A stretch of 64,000 bases of DNA from Achromobacter marplatensis (GTDB lineage Bacteria > Pseudomonadota > Gammaproteobacteria > Burkholderiales > Burkholderiaceae_B), in contig NZ_NJIG01000003.1 of NCBI RefSeq assembly GCF_002209535.1, forward strand, positions 620,001-684,000, read 5' to 3'. The position numbers were made by a program, and so were the translations under genes. Position 1 is the stretch's first letter. The number at the start of each line of letters is the position of its first letter. Positions 1 through 8,209 of the stretch are shown piece by piece. Below the pieces are notes generated by a model. It made no database searches and was not told where the DNA came from. It saw only the letters and a program-made list of their open reading frames with translations.

Positions 1-112
1 CGTGAGCAAGCAGCACCTCCCCCTGTCCTCCAGCGTGACGGACCCGTCCGTCTACCCCATCGTGGAAAAGGCGCTGGGCATGAACTTCACCGACTACGCG
101 TTGGCTTCCTGA
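1..112 (+). CDS. 3' end of an unidentified gene (partial)
   Basis: Only the last 36 codons are in the window, read from base 2 to a TGA at 110-112. The visible tail ends in GMNFTDYALAS. It is too short to place in a family. The stop lies 10 nt before the GTG start of the urocanase-family gene, with that gene's GAGGA ribosome binding site starting right at the stop, so the two are almost certainly one operon. If the operon is for ergothioneine breakdown, this could be another step of that route, but nothing in the 36 residues shows it. Confidence 0.6.
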   Translation, partial: VSKQHLPLSSSVTDPSVYPIVEKALGMNFTDYALAS

Positions 113-122
113 GGACATCGGC

Positions 123-1790
123 GTGAAACGAGCATTCAACATCCCCGGCGGCAACGTGCTGCGCTGCAAAGGCTGGCGCCAGGAAGCGCTGCTGCGCCTG
201 CTGGAAAATGTGCTGGCGGTGGGCGAAGACCCCGACAACCTGGTGGTCTATGCGGCGCTGGGCCGCGCCGCGCGCGACTGGCCATCGCACGACGCAATCG
301 TCCGCGAGTTACAGGAACTGGAAGAGGATCAGACCCTGATCGTCCAATCCGGCAAGCCGATCGGCGTGCTTCGCACGCATCCGATGGCGCCCATCGTCAT
401 CATGGCCAACTGCAACATAGTCGGCCAATGGGCCCACGCCGAAAACTTCTACCAGCTGGAACGCGACAATCTGATCTGCTGGGGCGGATTGACGGCGGGC
501 GACTGGCAGTACATCGGCTCGCAAGGCGTGATCCAGGGCACGTACGAGATTTTTTCACGCATCGCCGAACGCCACTTCGGCAATGACCTGCGGGGCCGAT
601 TCATCCTGACCGCGGGCATGGGTGGCATGGGCGGCGCGCAGCCGCTGGCCGGCCGCATGGCGGGCGCCGCCATCCTGACGGTGGAAATCAACCCCGAACG
701 CATCGACAAGCGCATCAAGGCCGGCTTCCTGGAACGCCGCGCGGATACGCTGGACGAGGCCCTTGCGCTGATCCGCCAGGCCCAGGAACGCCGCGAACCG
801 CTGTCGGTGGGCCTGCTGGGCAATGCCGCCGACATCTATCCCGAAATCCTGGCGCGCGGCATCGTGCCCGACATCGTCACCGACCAGACGTCGGCGCATG
901 ACCTGGTCTATGGCTACATCCCTTCCGGCCATACGCTTGAAGCCGTGGCGGAACTGCGTCGCACCAATATCCCCGGGCTGATGGACGCCAGCCGCGCTTC
1001 GATCGTGCGCCACGTCACCGCCATGCTGGGCTTCAAGGACCAGGGCGCAGTGGTCTTCGACAACGGCAACCTGATCCGCACCCATGCCAGCCAGGGCGGC
1101 GTGCAACGCGCGTTCGAGATCCCCGTCTTCACTGAAGCGTTCCTGCGGCCGCTGTTCGCGCGCGCCATCGGCCCGTTCCGCTGGATCGCGCTGTCCAACG
1201 ACCCCGACGACATCCGCAAGATCGACGATTTCCTGCTCGCGCGCTTTCCCGACAACGCCATCGTCTCCAACTGGATCCGGCTGGCGCGCAAGGAAGTGCC
1301 ATTCGAAGGCCTGCCCGCGCGCATCGCATGGCTTGGCCACGGCGAGCGCACCGAGCTGGCGCTGGAGGTCAACCGCATGGTGCGCGAGGGCATCCTGAGC
1401 GCACCGGTCGCGTTCACCCGCGACCATCTGGACGCCGGCGCGATGGCGCACCCGAACATCATGACCGAAAACATGCGCGACGGCTCGGACGCCATTGCCG
1501 ACTGGCCGTTGCTGAACGCGATGATCAACTGTTCATCCAGCGCCGACCTGGTCGCGATCCACTCGGGCGGCGGCGGGTACAGCGGCTACATGACCAGCGC
1601 GGGCGTGACGGTGGTGGCGGACGGCACCGAGGCGGCCGAAACGCGCCTGCGGCTGTCCATGACCAACGACACCGCCAGCGGCGTATTGCGGTACGCGGAC
1701 GCAGGCTACGAGGAAGCACTGGATGAAGTGCGCAAAAAAGGCATCGCTCGCATCGATACCTCCGCCACTGGCCGTGCAGGCGGCCAGTAA
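123..1790 (+). CDS. Urocanase-family hydratase, probable thiourocanate hydratase
   Basis: A 555-residue urocanase-family protein. It keeps the family's NAD-binding segment (GGMGGAQPLAGRMAG), the QGTYE segment and the C-terminal HLDAGAMAHPN / DGSDAIADWP / GVLRYADAGYE blocks. The family signature FQGLPxRICW is here FEGLPARIAW: residue 402 is Ala where P. putida urocanase has catalytic Cys410. The usual H-x-GGGVGxGxS segment is also changed to HSGGGGYSGYMTS. True urocanase activity is therefore unlikely. A urocanase homologue acting on thiourocanate and not urocanate is known from ergothioneine-degrading Burkholderia, and that is the best guess here. No hutI, hutG or canonical hutH is nearby. 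Start is GTG at 123, preceded by GAGGA. An MHS transporter follows and a MIO-less ammonia-lyase homologue lies two genes on. Confidence 0.72.
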   Translation: MKRAFNIPGGNVLRCKGWRQEALLRLLENVLAVGEDPDNLVVYAALGRAARDWPSHDAIVRELQELEEDQTLIVQSGKPIGVLRTHPMAPIVIMANCNIVGQWAHAENFYQLERDNLICWGGLTAGDWQYIGSQGVIQGTYEIFSRIAERHFGNDLRGRFILTAGMGGMGGAQPLAGRMAGAAILTVEINPERIDKRIKAGFLERRADTLDEALALIRQAQERREPLSVGLLGNAADIYPEILARGIVPDIVTDQTSAHDLVYGYIPSGHTLEAVAELRRTNIPGLMDASRASIVRHVTAMLGFKDQGAVVFDNGNLIRTHASQGGVQRAFEIPVFTEAFLRPLFARAIGPFRWIALSNDPDDIRKIDDFLLARFPDNAIVSNWIRLARKEVPFEGLPARIAWLGHGERTELALEVNRMVREGILSAPVAFTRDHLDAGAMAHPNIMTENMRDGSDAIADWPLLNAMINCSSSADLVAIHSGGGGYSGYMTSAGVTVVADGTEAAETRLRLSMTNDTASGVLRYADAGYEEALDEVRKKGIARIDTSATGRAGGQ

Positions 1791-1881
1791 CGCGGCGGGC
1801 AATGCGATTCAGTCAATGGACAGTCGGACAGCAGTAATAGATAGCGCGGATCAAGCGCAAACGATCTCAATGGGGAATGCA

Positions 1882-3222
1882 ATGAAAGACGTGATCATCA
1901 ATCCGGGAATCGGGGCCTTGCCGGGCCACCCCGCTTCCCAGGCCACCGCGCAAGAGCGCAGCGGCCGCAAGGCCGTCATCGCGGCATCGGCAGGCAACGC
2001 ACTGGAGTGGTATGACTTCACCGTCTACGCCCTGTTTGCGGTGTACATCGGTCAGAACTTCTTTCACAACGAAGACCCGACCGTGCAGTTGATGGCCTCG
2101 TTCCTGGCGTTCGGGCTGGGCTTCGTGGTTCGGCCACTGGGAGCGCTGGTGCTGGGCTCTTATGGCGACCGCGCCGGCCGCAAGGCCGCGCTGACCCTGA
2201 CCATCATGCTGATGGCCGTCGGCACGCTGCTGATCGCGGCTGCCCCGCCCTACGCCGCCATTGGCGTGGGCGCCCCGCTGCTCATCGTCTGCGGCCGCGT
2301 GCTGCAGGGCTTTTCGGCCGGCGGCGAAGTCGGCGGCGCCACCGCCTTCCTCGTCGAGCACGCCCCGGAGGGCAAGCGCGGTCAATACGCGTCTTGGCTG
2401 CAGGCCAGCATGGGCATTTCGAATCTGCTGGGTGCGCTGGTGGCCACGCTGGTCACCACCTTCCTGACCGAGCAGCAGATCGGGGAATGGGGGTGGCGTG
2501 TGCCGTTCATCATCGGCCTGGCGATCGCGCCGGTGGGGCTGTGGATGCGCCGCGCGCTGGACGAAACGCCGCACTTCCGCGAAGAGCAGGCTCGCCAGGC
2601 GCGCCAGAACGACCGCGTCAAGACGCCGCTGCTTGCCGTGGTGCGCGACTATCCGAAGGAGCTGCTGACGGGCCTGTGCATGTCGGTGCTGTGGGCGGTC
2701 GGTCCGTACGCGCTAATCATCTTCATGCCCATCTACGTGCAGAAATCCCTGGGCTTCTCCAGCTCTCAGGCTTTCGTGGCGGCCTTGGTCGGCAACCTGT
2801 TCCTGATCGGCGGCTGCGTGTTCTCCGGCACGCTGTCCGACCGCTACGGCCGGCGCACCGTGCTGCGCGCCGCCGCGTTGCTCCTGCTGATCGCCGTGTA
2901 TCCGCTGATGATGTGGCTGAAGGTGTCGCACACGCAGACCACGCTGATCGTGGTGCAGTCGATGTTTTGCCTGATGGTGGCCATGTATGTGGGCGTGGCG
3001 CCGGCAGCACTGTCCGAAGTCTTTCCCACGGCGGTGCGGTCCTCGGGCATGTCCCTGTCGTACAACACGGCGGTGACGATACTGGGCGGATTTGCGCCCG
3101 CCATCCTGACGTGGATCACCTACACCACCGGCGTAGCCTTCGCCCCCGCGCTGTACGTCATGGGCGCATGCGTCGTTGCGCTGGTGGCCTTGACCATCTT
3201 GCCGCAGGGCCGTCATGGATAA
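1882..3222 (+). CDS. MHS-family (MFS) proton symporter for an organic acid
   Basis: A 446-residue major facilitator protein of the metabolite:H+ symporter group (relatives include ShiA, KgtP, ProP). It shows the SAGNALEWYDF opening of helix 1, the loop 2-3 motif GDRAGRKAA, and the RVLQGFSAGGEVGG motif of helix 4, with about 12 membrane helices. The frame is open upstream into the hydratase gene, but ATG 1882 has a GGGGA ribosome binding site 5 nt away and gives the normal N-terminus; ATG 1870 is the alternative. This group mostly imports carboxylates with protons. In this operon it plausibly imports the product of the exported lyase homologue, or the substrate itself. The stop overlaps the next gene by 8 nt. 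Confidence 0.85.
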   Translation: MKDVIINPGIGALPGHPASQATAQERSGRKAVIAASAGNALEWYDFTVYALFAVYIGQNFFHNEDPTVQLMASFLAFGLGFVVRPLGALVLGSYGDRAGRKAALTLTIMLMAVGTLLIAAAPPYAAIGVGAPLLIVCGRVLQGFSAGGEVGGATAFLVEHAPEGKRGQYASWLQASMGISNLLGALVATLVTTFLTEQQIGEWGWRVPFIIGLAIAPVGLWMRRALDETPHFREEQARQARQNDRVKTPLLAVVRDYPKELLTGLCMSVLWAVGPYALIIFMPIYVQKSLGFSSSQAFVAALVGNLFLIGGCVFSGTLSDRYGRRTVLRAAALLLLIAVYPLMMWLKVSHTQTTLIVVQSMFCLMVAMYVGVAPAALSEVFPTAVRSSGMSLSYNTAVTILGGFAPAILTWITYTTGVAFAPALYVMGACVVALVALTILPQGRHG

Positions 3223-4348
3223 GCCCCGCAAGGCAGGAGCTTGCCGTCCGGGCGATTGGCGCCGGCTGGGCGCCGCAGCGGCCGCGCTGACGCTTGCGGC
3301 CTTCTGGTCGGCGGCCCCCCGGGCGGCCGCCGCCACCGAACCGCCGCCCGCCGAACTGGTGTTGGTGGGCGTGGCGGGTGGCCCCACCTGGTACGGTGAA
3401 GATTCTCCCCACGGGATTTCGTCCGCACTGGTGGTCGATGGACAGGCTTACATCGTCGACGTGGGCTCGGGCGTCTACCGCCAGCTTCGCCGTGCCGGCG
3501 TCAAGCCCGGCACCGAACAAGCGGTGTTCCTTACGCATCTGCACACCGACCACATCATCGACCTGGCCAACCTGCTGGCCTACGACCCCAGCGCGCGCCG
3601 CCGCGCCAGGGCGTCCATGCAGATCATCGGGCCCGGCCCGCGCGGCGTGCTGCCCCCGCTGGCGCCGGGCATGAAGGACGATGTGGTCATTCATGCCGAG
3701 AATCCGTCGCCGGGTACGCATGACCTGGTGGCGTCCATCGTCGCCGGCATGGCGGCGGACCTGAACATCCGCGTGCGCAGCGAAGGCGTGCCGGACATTC
3801 GGCAATTCTTCCAGGCGCACGACATCGTGGTGCCGGCCGGCGTCGTCAAGGATCCGAACACCGATCCGGCGCCGCCCATGGAGCCGTTCGCCGTCTGGCA
3901 GGATACCCGCGTCAAGGTCAGCGCCATCCTGGTGCCGCACGGACTGGTGTACCCCAACTTTGCCTACCGCTTCGACACGGCGGCCGGCTCGGTCGTGTTT
4001 TCGGGCGATACGGCGGTCAGCGACAACCTGGTCAAGCTGGCGCGCGGCGCGGACATCCTGGTGCACGAAGCGATCGACCCGGCCTGGGTGGACCATATCG
4101 TCGGCGCCAAGCCCTGGGATGCCCGGCAGCAGGCGCTGGCCACACAGTTGCTGCACGCGCACGCCACGCCGCTCGAAGTCGGCGACGTGGCCACCCGCGC
4201 GGGCGTGAAAACGCTAGTGCTGTCGCATCTCGTGCCGGGCGACGCCCCCGCCGAACACTGGCTGCAGGCGCGCCAGACCTTCAAGGGTCCGGTCGTGCTG
4301 GGGCAAGACCTGATGCGCCTGCCCCTGGGCGCGCCCCCGCCGCGCTAG
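3215..4348 (+). CDS. Exported metallo-beta-lactamase-fold hydrolase
   Basis: A 377-residue protein with a probable cleavable signal peptide (hydrophobic run about residues 17-40, ending APRAAAA). A metallo-beta-lactamase fold follows. The zinc motif HxHxDH is intact (His108, His110, Asp112, His113 in THLHTDHIID). Later come an SGDT block and LVLSHLVPGD, the order seen in the RNase Z / arylsulfatase-like branch. It overlaps the symporter gene by 8 nt, so it is translationally linked to it. The substrate is unknown. Its place between an importer and an exported lyase homologue suggests a periplasmic or outer step of the same pathway. No MBL-fold enzyme is part of the five-step ergothioneine route I know of. 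Confidence 0.8.
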   Translation: MDKPRKAGACRPGDWRRLGAAAAALTLAAFWSAAPRAAAATEPPPAELVLVGVAGGPTWYGEDSPHGISSALVVDGQAYIVDVGSGVYRQLRRAGVKPGTEQAVFLTHLHTDHIIDLANLLAYDPSARRRARASMQIIGPGPRGVLPPLAPGMKDDVVIHAENPSPGTHDLVASIVAGMAADLNIRVRSEGVPDIRQFFQAHDIVVPAGVVKDPNTDPAPPMEPFAVWQDTRVKVSAILVPHGLVYPNFAYRFDTAAGSVVFSGDTAVSDNLVKLARGADILVHEAIDPAWVDHIVGAKPWDARQQALATQLLHAHATPLEVGDVATRAGVKTLVLSHLVPGDAPAEHWLQARQTFKGPVVLGQDLMRLPLGAPPPR

Positions 4349-4394
4349 CCTTCTCGTCCCTTCGAAGCCCCACCATCGCCTGTCTGGAGCCGCC

Positions 4395-6173
4395 ATGCTC
4401 ATGCATCCCGCGCCGCACGCCCCTGCCCGCCCGCTTCGCCGCCGCAGCATCGCCCGCTTGCGCGGTCGCCTCGCCGCCCTCTCCTCTGCCCTGCGGCGGG
4501 GCGCCGCCATGGCGCCCCTGCTGCTAGCGCTATGGCACCCAACGAGCGCATCCGCAGCCTGCAAGCCGGTCACGCTGGACGGCCGCTCGCTCACCCTGGA
4601 GCAGGTCGGCGCCGTCGCGCGACTGGGCTGCGGCGTCGTGCTGGCTGACGACGCTACCGCACGTGCCCAGCGCTCCTTCGAACTGCTGCTGGCCTACGCC
4701 AAGCTGGACCGCCCCGTATACGGATTGAACCGCGGCGTGGGTCTGAACAAGGATCAGACCCTCTTCAAGGGCGGCGACATCTCGCCCGACGTGCGCAAGG
4801 TCTCTGAACAGTTCAACCGGAACCTGCTGCATTCGCACAGCGCCGGGTATGGCGCCGAAGCCCCCCAGGACGTGACTCGGGCAGCCATGCTCATCCGGTT
4901 GAATTCGGCGCTGTTCGGCGGCTCCGGCCTGCAGGTGGAGATATTGCGCCAGTACGCCGAGTTCTTGAATCGCGGCATTACACCCGTGATGTTCGGTGAA
5001 GGCTCCGTCGGACAGGCCGACATCACCATCCTGGCGCAGATCGGGCTGGCGATGATGGGCGAAGGAGAGTCCTATTACCAAGGCCGCCGCATGCCTTCGG
5101 CAGAAGCGCTGGAACTGGCCGGCCTGAAACCCGTACGCCCGTTCGGCAAAGACGCCCTGGCCATCGTCAGCGCCAATGCCTACGGCGCCGCCGTCGCCTC
5201 GCTGGCGGCGCTGGACGCGGCCCGGCTGCTGGACCAGGCTGATGCGGTGGCTGCCTTGTCGCTTGAAGGATTGGATGGAAACCTGGCGCCCCTGCTGGCC
5301 GCGACGCAGGCGCAACGGCCTTATGACGGACAGCGGCGGACGGCTGGGCACATGCTGACGCTGCTGCACGGCAGCGCCCTGTGGCAACCCGACCCCAAGC
5401 GCGCGCTGCAAGACCCGTTGAGCTTTCGCACCGTCAGCCAGGTGCATGGCGCGGCGCGAGACATGCTGGGCCTGCTGGAGCGCCAGCTTCAGATCCAGAT
5501 CAACAGTTCCGACGACAATCCTACCGTGGCGCTGGACGCGCAACCGGCCGCAGGCACGCAAGCCTACGCGGCCCAGTTCTACGTCACGGACGGACCCGTG
5601 CGCGGCGCCGTCCTGCCATCCGCCGGATTCGACCCCAGCGCCTGGGTACTGCCGCTGCAAAGCCTCGGCGTGGCCTTGTCCCAAACGGCGCAATTGTCGG
5701 CCCAACGCACCTTACGGCTCACCGACCCGGCGTTCACCGCGCTGCCACGCTTTCTCAGTCCCGGCAATGGCGCGATCGGCTATGGACCGATCCAGAAAAC
5801 GGTGTCGTCGCTTGCCGCGGATGTGCGGACCCTATCGCTGCCCATCGTGACCGACGTGCAGGCGCAGGCCGGCAACATCGAAGATGTGGGCACCAATGCG
5901 CCCGCTACCGGCCGCAGGGTCTCCGCACAGATCGACCGGCTGACGACGCTGCTGGCGGTTGAACTGATGCACGCCGCCCAGGCGGTGGACCTGCGGCGCG
6001 CCCAGCGTCCCGGCTACGAGCTGGGCACGGGAACGGCGGCGCTGTGGCGTGATTTCCGCAAGCACGTGCCCTATATGGATGCCGACCGCCGCAACGACGT
6101 GGACATCGTCCGTGCCAACGACTTCTTGGCACGAGGCCAGGCAGGCCCGGACAAGCTGGCGTCTTTGCCTTGA
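4395..6173 (+). CDS. Exported MIO-less histidine ammonia-lyase homologue, candidate ergothionase
   Basis: A 592-residue member of the aromatic amino acid lyase family with an Arg-rich N-terminus and hydrophobic stretch ending TSASA-A near residue 54, so probably exported. HAL landmarks are recognisable: YGLNRGVG (HAL YGxNTGFG), NLLHSHSAG, SANAYG, LQDPLSFR (HAL Tyr280 replaced by Leu) and GNIEDVG. The cofactor-forming Ala-Ser-Gly of GSVGASGDL is absent: the aligned stretch is GSVGQADITILAQIG, with Gln207-Ala208-Asp209. It therefore cannot form MIO and should not be an ordinary histidine lyase. Ergothionase, which eliminates trimethylamine from ergothioneine, belongs to this family and needs no amine-activating electrophile. 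With the Cys-less urocanase homologue in the operon, that is the leading hypothesis. ATG 4395 has GGAG 5 nt upstream. Confidence 0.72.
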   Translation: MLMHPAPHAPARPLRRRSIARLRGRLAALSSALRRGAAMAPLLLALWHPTSASAACKPVTLDGRSLTLEQVGAVARLGCGVVLADDATARAQRSFELLLAYAKLDRPVYGLNRGVGLNKDQTLFKGGDISPDVRKVSEQFNRNLLHSHSAGYGAEAPQDVTRAAMLIRLNSALFGGSGLQVEILRQYAEFLNRGITPVMFGEGSVGQADITILAQIGLAMMGEGESYYQGRRMPSAEALELAGLKPVRPFGKDALAIVSANAYGAAVASLAALDAARLLDQADAVAALSLEGLDGNLAPLLAATQAQRPYDGQRRTAGHMLTLLHGSALWQPDPKRALQDPLSFRTVSQVHGAARDMLGLLERQLQIQINSSDDNPTVALDAQPAAGTQAYAAQFYVTDGPVRGAVLPSAGFDPSAWVLPLQSLGVALSQTAQLSAQRTLRLTDPAFTALPRFLSPGNGAIGYGPIQKTVSSLAADVRTLSLPIVTDVQAQAGNIEDVGTNAPATGRRVSAQIDRLTTLLAVELMHAAQAVDLRRAQRPGYELGTGTAALWRDFRKHVPYMDADRRNDVDIVRANDFLARGQAGPDKLASLP

Positions 6174-6225
6174 ACAGCCTGGCGGGCGGCGGCGCGTGAA
6201 GCGCGCCACCACCCTACGCCCCCGC

Positions 6226-6831
6226 CTACTCGTCCGAAGACGCCGCAATGGCTTCCTCCAGCATTTCCAGCCGGTCCTGGCCCCAGAACACCTCGCCCCG
6301 ATACACGTAGGACGGCGAGCCGAACACGCCGGCCTGGACCGCTTCATCCGTGTTGCGGCGATACGTGGCCTCGATGTCCGGTGCGTCGGCTGCCGCCAGC
6401 AGGCTTGCGGCAGCCAGTCCCAGTTTCTCCATGAGCCCGCGCAGGACAGCGGGGTCGGAGATGTCCTGATCGTCCACCCATTCCGCCTTCAGGATCGCCT
6501 TGTACAGCGCCAGCACCGGCATGCCGGCACGATCGGCCGCGATGACGATGCGCGAGGCCAGCGACGCATCCGGGCACATGTGCGCCGGTTGCGGATTGAC
6601 GTGGATGCCGAGCTTGGCGCACCAGCGCGCCAGCTCCGCCACGCGATAGGCCTGGCGCTCGGGCGAGCGCTGCCCAAGCAGCACGCCGCCGGTGCGCGCA
6701 TAGACGTCGGGCAAGTCCACGGGCAGGTAGCGGATCGCCGCTTGCTGGCGGACCGCCAATGCTTCAAGCCGGTCGGCGCCCAGGTAGGCCCAGTCGGAAT
6801 TCATCCAGAAGTAATAGTCGATCGTCTTCAT
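6226..6831 (-). CDS. 2-hydroxychromene-2-carboxylate isomerase-like (GST kappa/DsbA family)
   Basis: A 201-residue thioredoxin-fold protein of the DsbA-like / GST-kappa family. Its N-terminus (YYFWMNSDWAYLG) carries Ser12 at the position of the catalytic residue of 2-hydroxychromene-2-carboxylate isomerases, where DsbA has a CxxC. The GVFGSPSYVYRGEVFWGQDR block is the usual glutathione-contact end of the family. The frame is open further upstream, but ATG 6831 follows the MHS gene stop by 7 nt and gives the normal family start. It is the last gene of the LysR-aldolase-symporter unit. The true substrate is unknown; a glutathione-dependent isomerisation of an aromatic or unsaturated acid intermediate would fit. 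Confidence 0.75.
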   Translation of the reverse strand: MKTIDYYFWMNSDWAYLGADRLEALAVRQQAAIRYLPVDLPDVYARTGGVLLGQRSPERQAYRVAELARWCAKLGIHVNPQPAHMCPDASLASRIVIAADRAGMPVLALYKAILKAEWVDDQDISDPAVLRGLMEKLGLAAASLLAAADAPDIEATYRRNTDEAVQAGVFGSPSYVYRGEVFWGQDRLEMLEEAIAASSDE

Positions 6832-6838
6832 GAGAGCC

Positions 6839-8167
6839 TCAGGTTCTTGCCGCCGCGGGCACGCGCAGGGCGGCAGGCGTGGCAGCCTCGCCCTGCATGC
6901 GCCAGGCGCTGAAGAAAGCAACCACGCCCAGCGCGCTCAGGTACCAGACCACGTACTTCGGGTCGCCCCCGCCCTTGGCCAGCAGCCAGGTCGCCAAGAT
7001 GGGCGCCAGCCCGCCGCCGATGGCGCCCGACACCTGCACCGCCAGCGAAATGCCGGTGTACCGCACATGCGCGGGAAACTGGCTGGAGAACAAGGTGCCT
7101 TCGGGTCCGTACAGGCAAGCGTATACCAGCCCCACCGCCAGGCAAACCGCCACGATGATCCAGGCTTTATCGCCCGAGCCCAGCAGGTTGAAGAAGACCG
7201 GCGCGCAGATCAGGATGCCCACTGTGCCCGCCATGAACACCCACTTGTGGCCGATCTTGTCGCCCAGCACCCCGAACAGCGGCATCGTGAACAGGGCTAG
7301 CGCCGCCCCCCAGATCGTGGCGTCCAGCATGACGGAGCGCGGGATACCCAGCGTGCCCGTGGCGTAGGCCAGCGAAAACGTCACGACCGTGTAGAACCAC
7401 GTCACCTCGGCCAGACGCGCGCCGACCACCACCAGCAACGCGCGCCGGTGGTGCTTGAGCACTTCGGCCACCGGCACCTCGACCTTGGCGCCTTTTTCCC
7501 GCATCTGCTCGAAGTCGGGCGACTCGGCCACCTTAACGCGGATGAACCAACCCACCAGCAACAGCACCACGCTGGCCAGGAACGGCAGGCGCCAGCCCCA
7601 GGACAGCATGTCGGCTTCGGGCAGCGCGGCCACTGCGCCCATCGCCAGCGACGACAGGATCAGCCCGGGCGCCACGCCGGCCTGCGGCAGGCTGCCGAAA
7701 AAGCCCTTCTTGCCTTCGGGCGCATGCTCTACCGCCATCAGCACCGCGCCGCCCCATTCGCCGCCCACTGCAATGCCTTGCAGAAAGCGCATCAGCACCA
7801 GCAGCACGGCGGCCCAATAGCCGATCTGCTCATACGAAGGGATCAGCCCGATCAGGATGGTAGGCACGCCCATCAGCAGCAAGGTGATCAGCAGCATGGA
7901 CTTGCGGCCGATCTTGTCTCCATAGTGGCCGAAAATCACGCCGCCCAATGGCCGCGCGAAGAACCCCACGGAATACGTCGCAAACGCCGCCAGCGTGCCT
8001 GTCAGCGGGTCGAAGGCGGGAAAGAAGATCTTGTTGAAGATCAGAGCGGCAGCCGTGCCGTACAGGAAAAAGTCGTACCACTCGATCGTGGTGCCCATCA
8101 TGCTGGCAAGGCCAGCCGTCACATAATCGCGGCGCGAACGCGCAGCAGCAGGCTTGGTCGTCATCAT
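6839..8167 (-). CDS. MHS-family (MFS) symporter
   Basis: A 442-residue inner-membrane transporter of the metabolite:H+ symporter group, with MGTTIEWYDFFLYG at helix 1, GHYGDKIGRKSML in loop 2-3 and RFLQGIAVGGEWGG in helix 4. Translation can start at either of two adjacent ATGs, with a strong GGGGAG site upstream. It lies between the class II aldolase gene and the isomerase gene on the same strand with gaps of 42 and 7 nt, so it is probably co-transcribed and imports the compound those enzymes process. Substrate not deducible from sequence; carboxylates are usual for the group. Confidence 0.83.
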   Translation of the reverse strand: MMTTKPAAARSRRDYVTAGLASMMGTTIEWYDFFLYGTAAALIFNKIFFPAFDPLTGTLAAFATYSVGFFARPLGGVIFGHYGDKIGRKSMLLITLLLMGVPTILIGLIPSYEQIGYWAAVLLVLMRFLQGIAVGGEWGGAVLMAVEHAPEGKKGFFGSLPQAGVAPGLILSSLAMGAVAALPEADMLSWGWRLPFLASVVLLLVGWFIRVKVAESPDFEQMREKGAKVEVPVAEVLKHHRRALLVVVGARLAEVTWFYTVVTFSLAYATGTLGIPRSVMLDATIWGAALALFTMPLFGVLGDKIGHKWVFMAGTVGILICAPVFFNLLGSGDKAWIIVAVCLAVGLVYACLYGPEGTLFSSQFPAHVRYTGISLAVQVSGAIGGGLAPILATWLLAKGGGDPKYVVWYLSALGVVAFFSAWRMQGEAATPAALRVPAAART

Positions 8168-8209
8168 CGTGACTCCCCTGGAAAAGGTCGTGATCGGATG
8201 CGAGCGGAA

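Noticed and set aside
4530-5705. A 391-codon minus-strand frame inside the lyase homologue
   Set aside because: Antisense shadow with Gln/Arg/His-rich composition, no ribosome binding site and no domain.
123-6173. Annotation as histidine utilisation (hutU, hutH)
   Set aside because: The urocanase homologue lacks the catalytic Cys, the lyase homologue lacks the MIO triad and seems exported, and hutI/hutG/hutC are not present.
6191-6207. GGCGCG-TGAAG-CGCGCC hairpin between the lyase homologue and the isomerase gene as a terminator
   Set aside because: Short GC stem without a T-run on either strand; such stems arise by chance in this GC-rich sequence.
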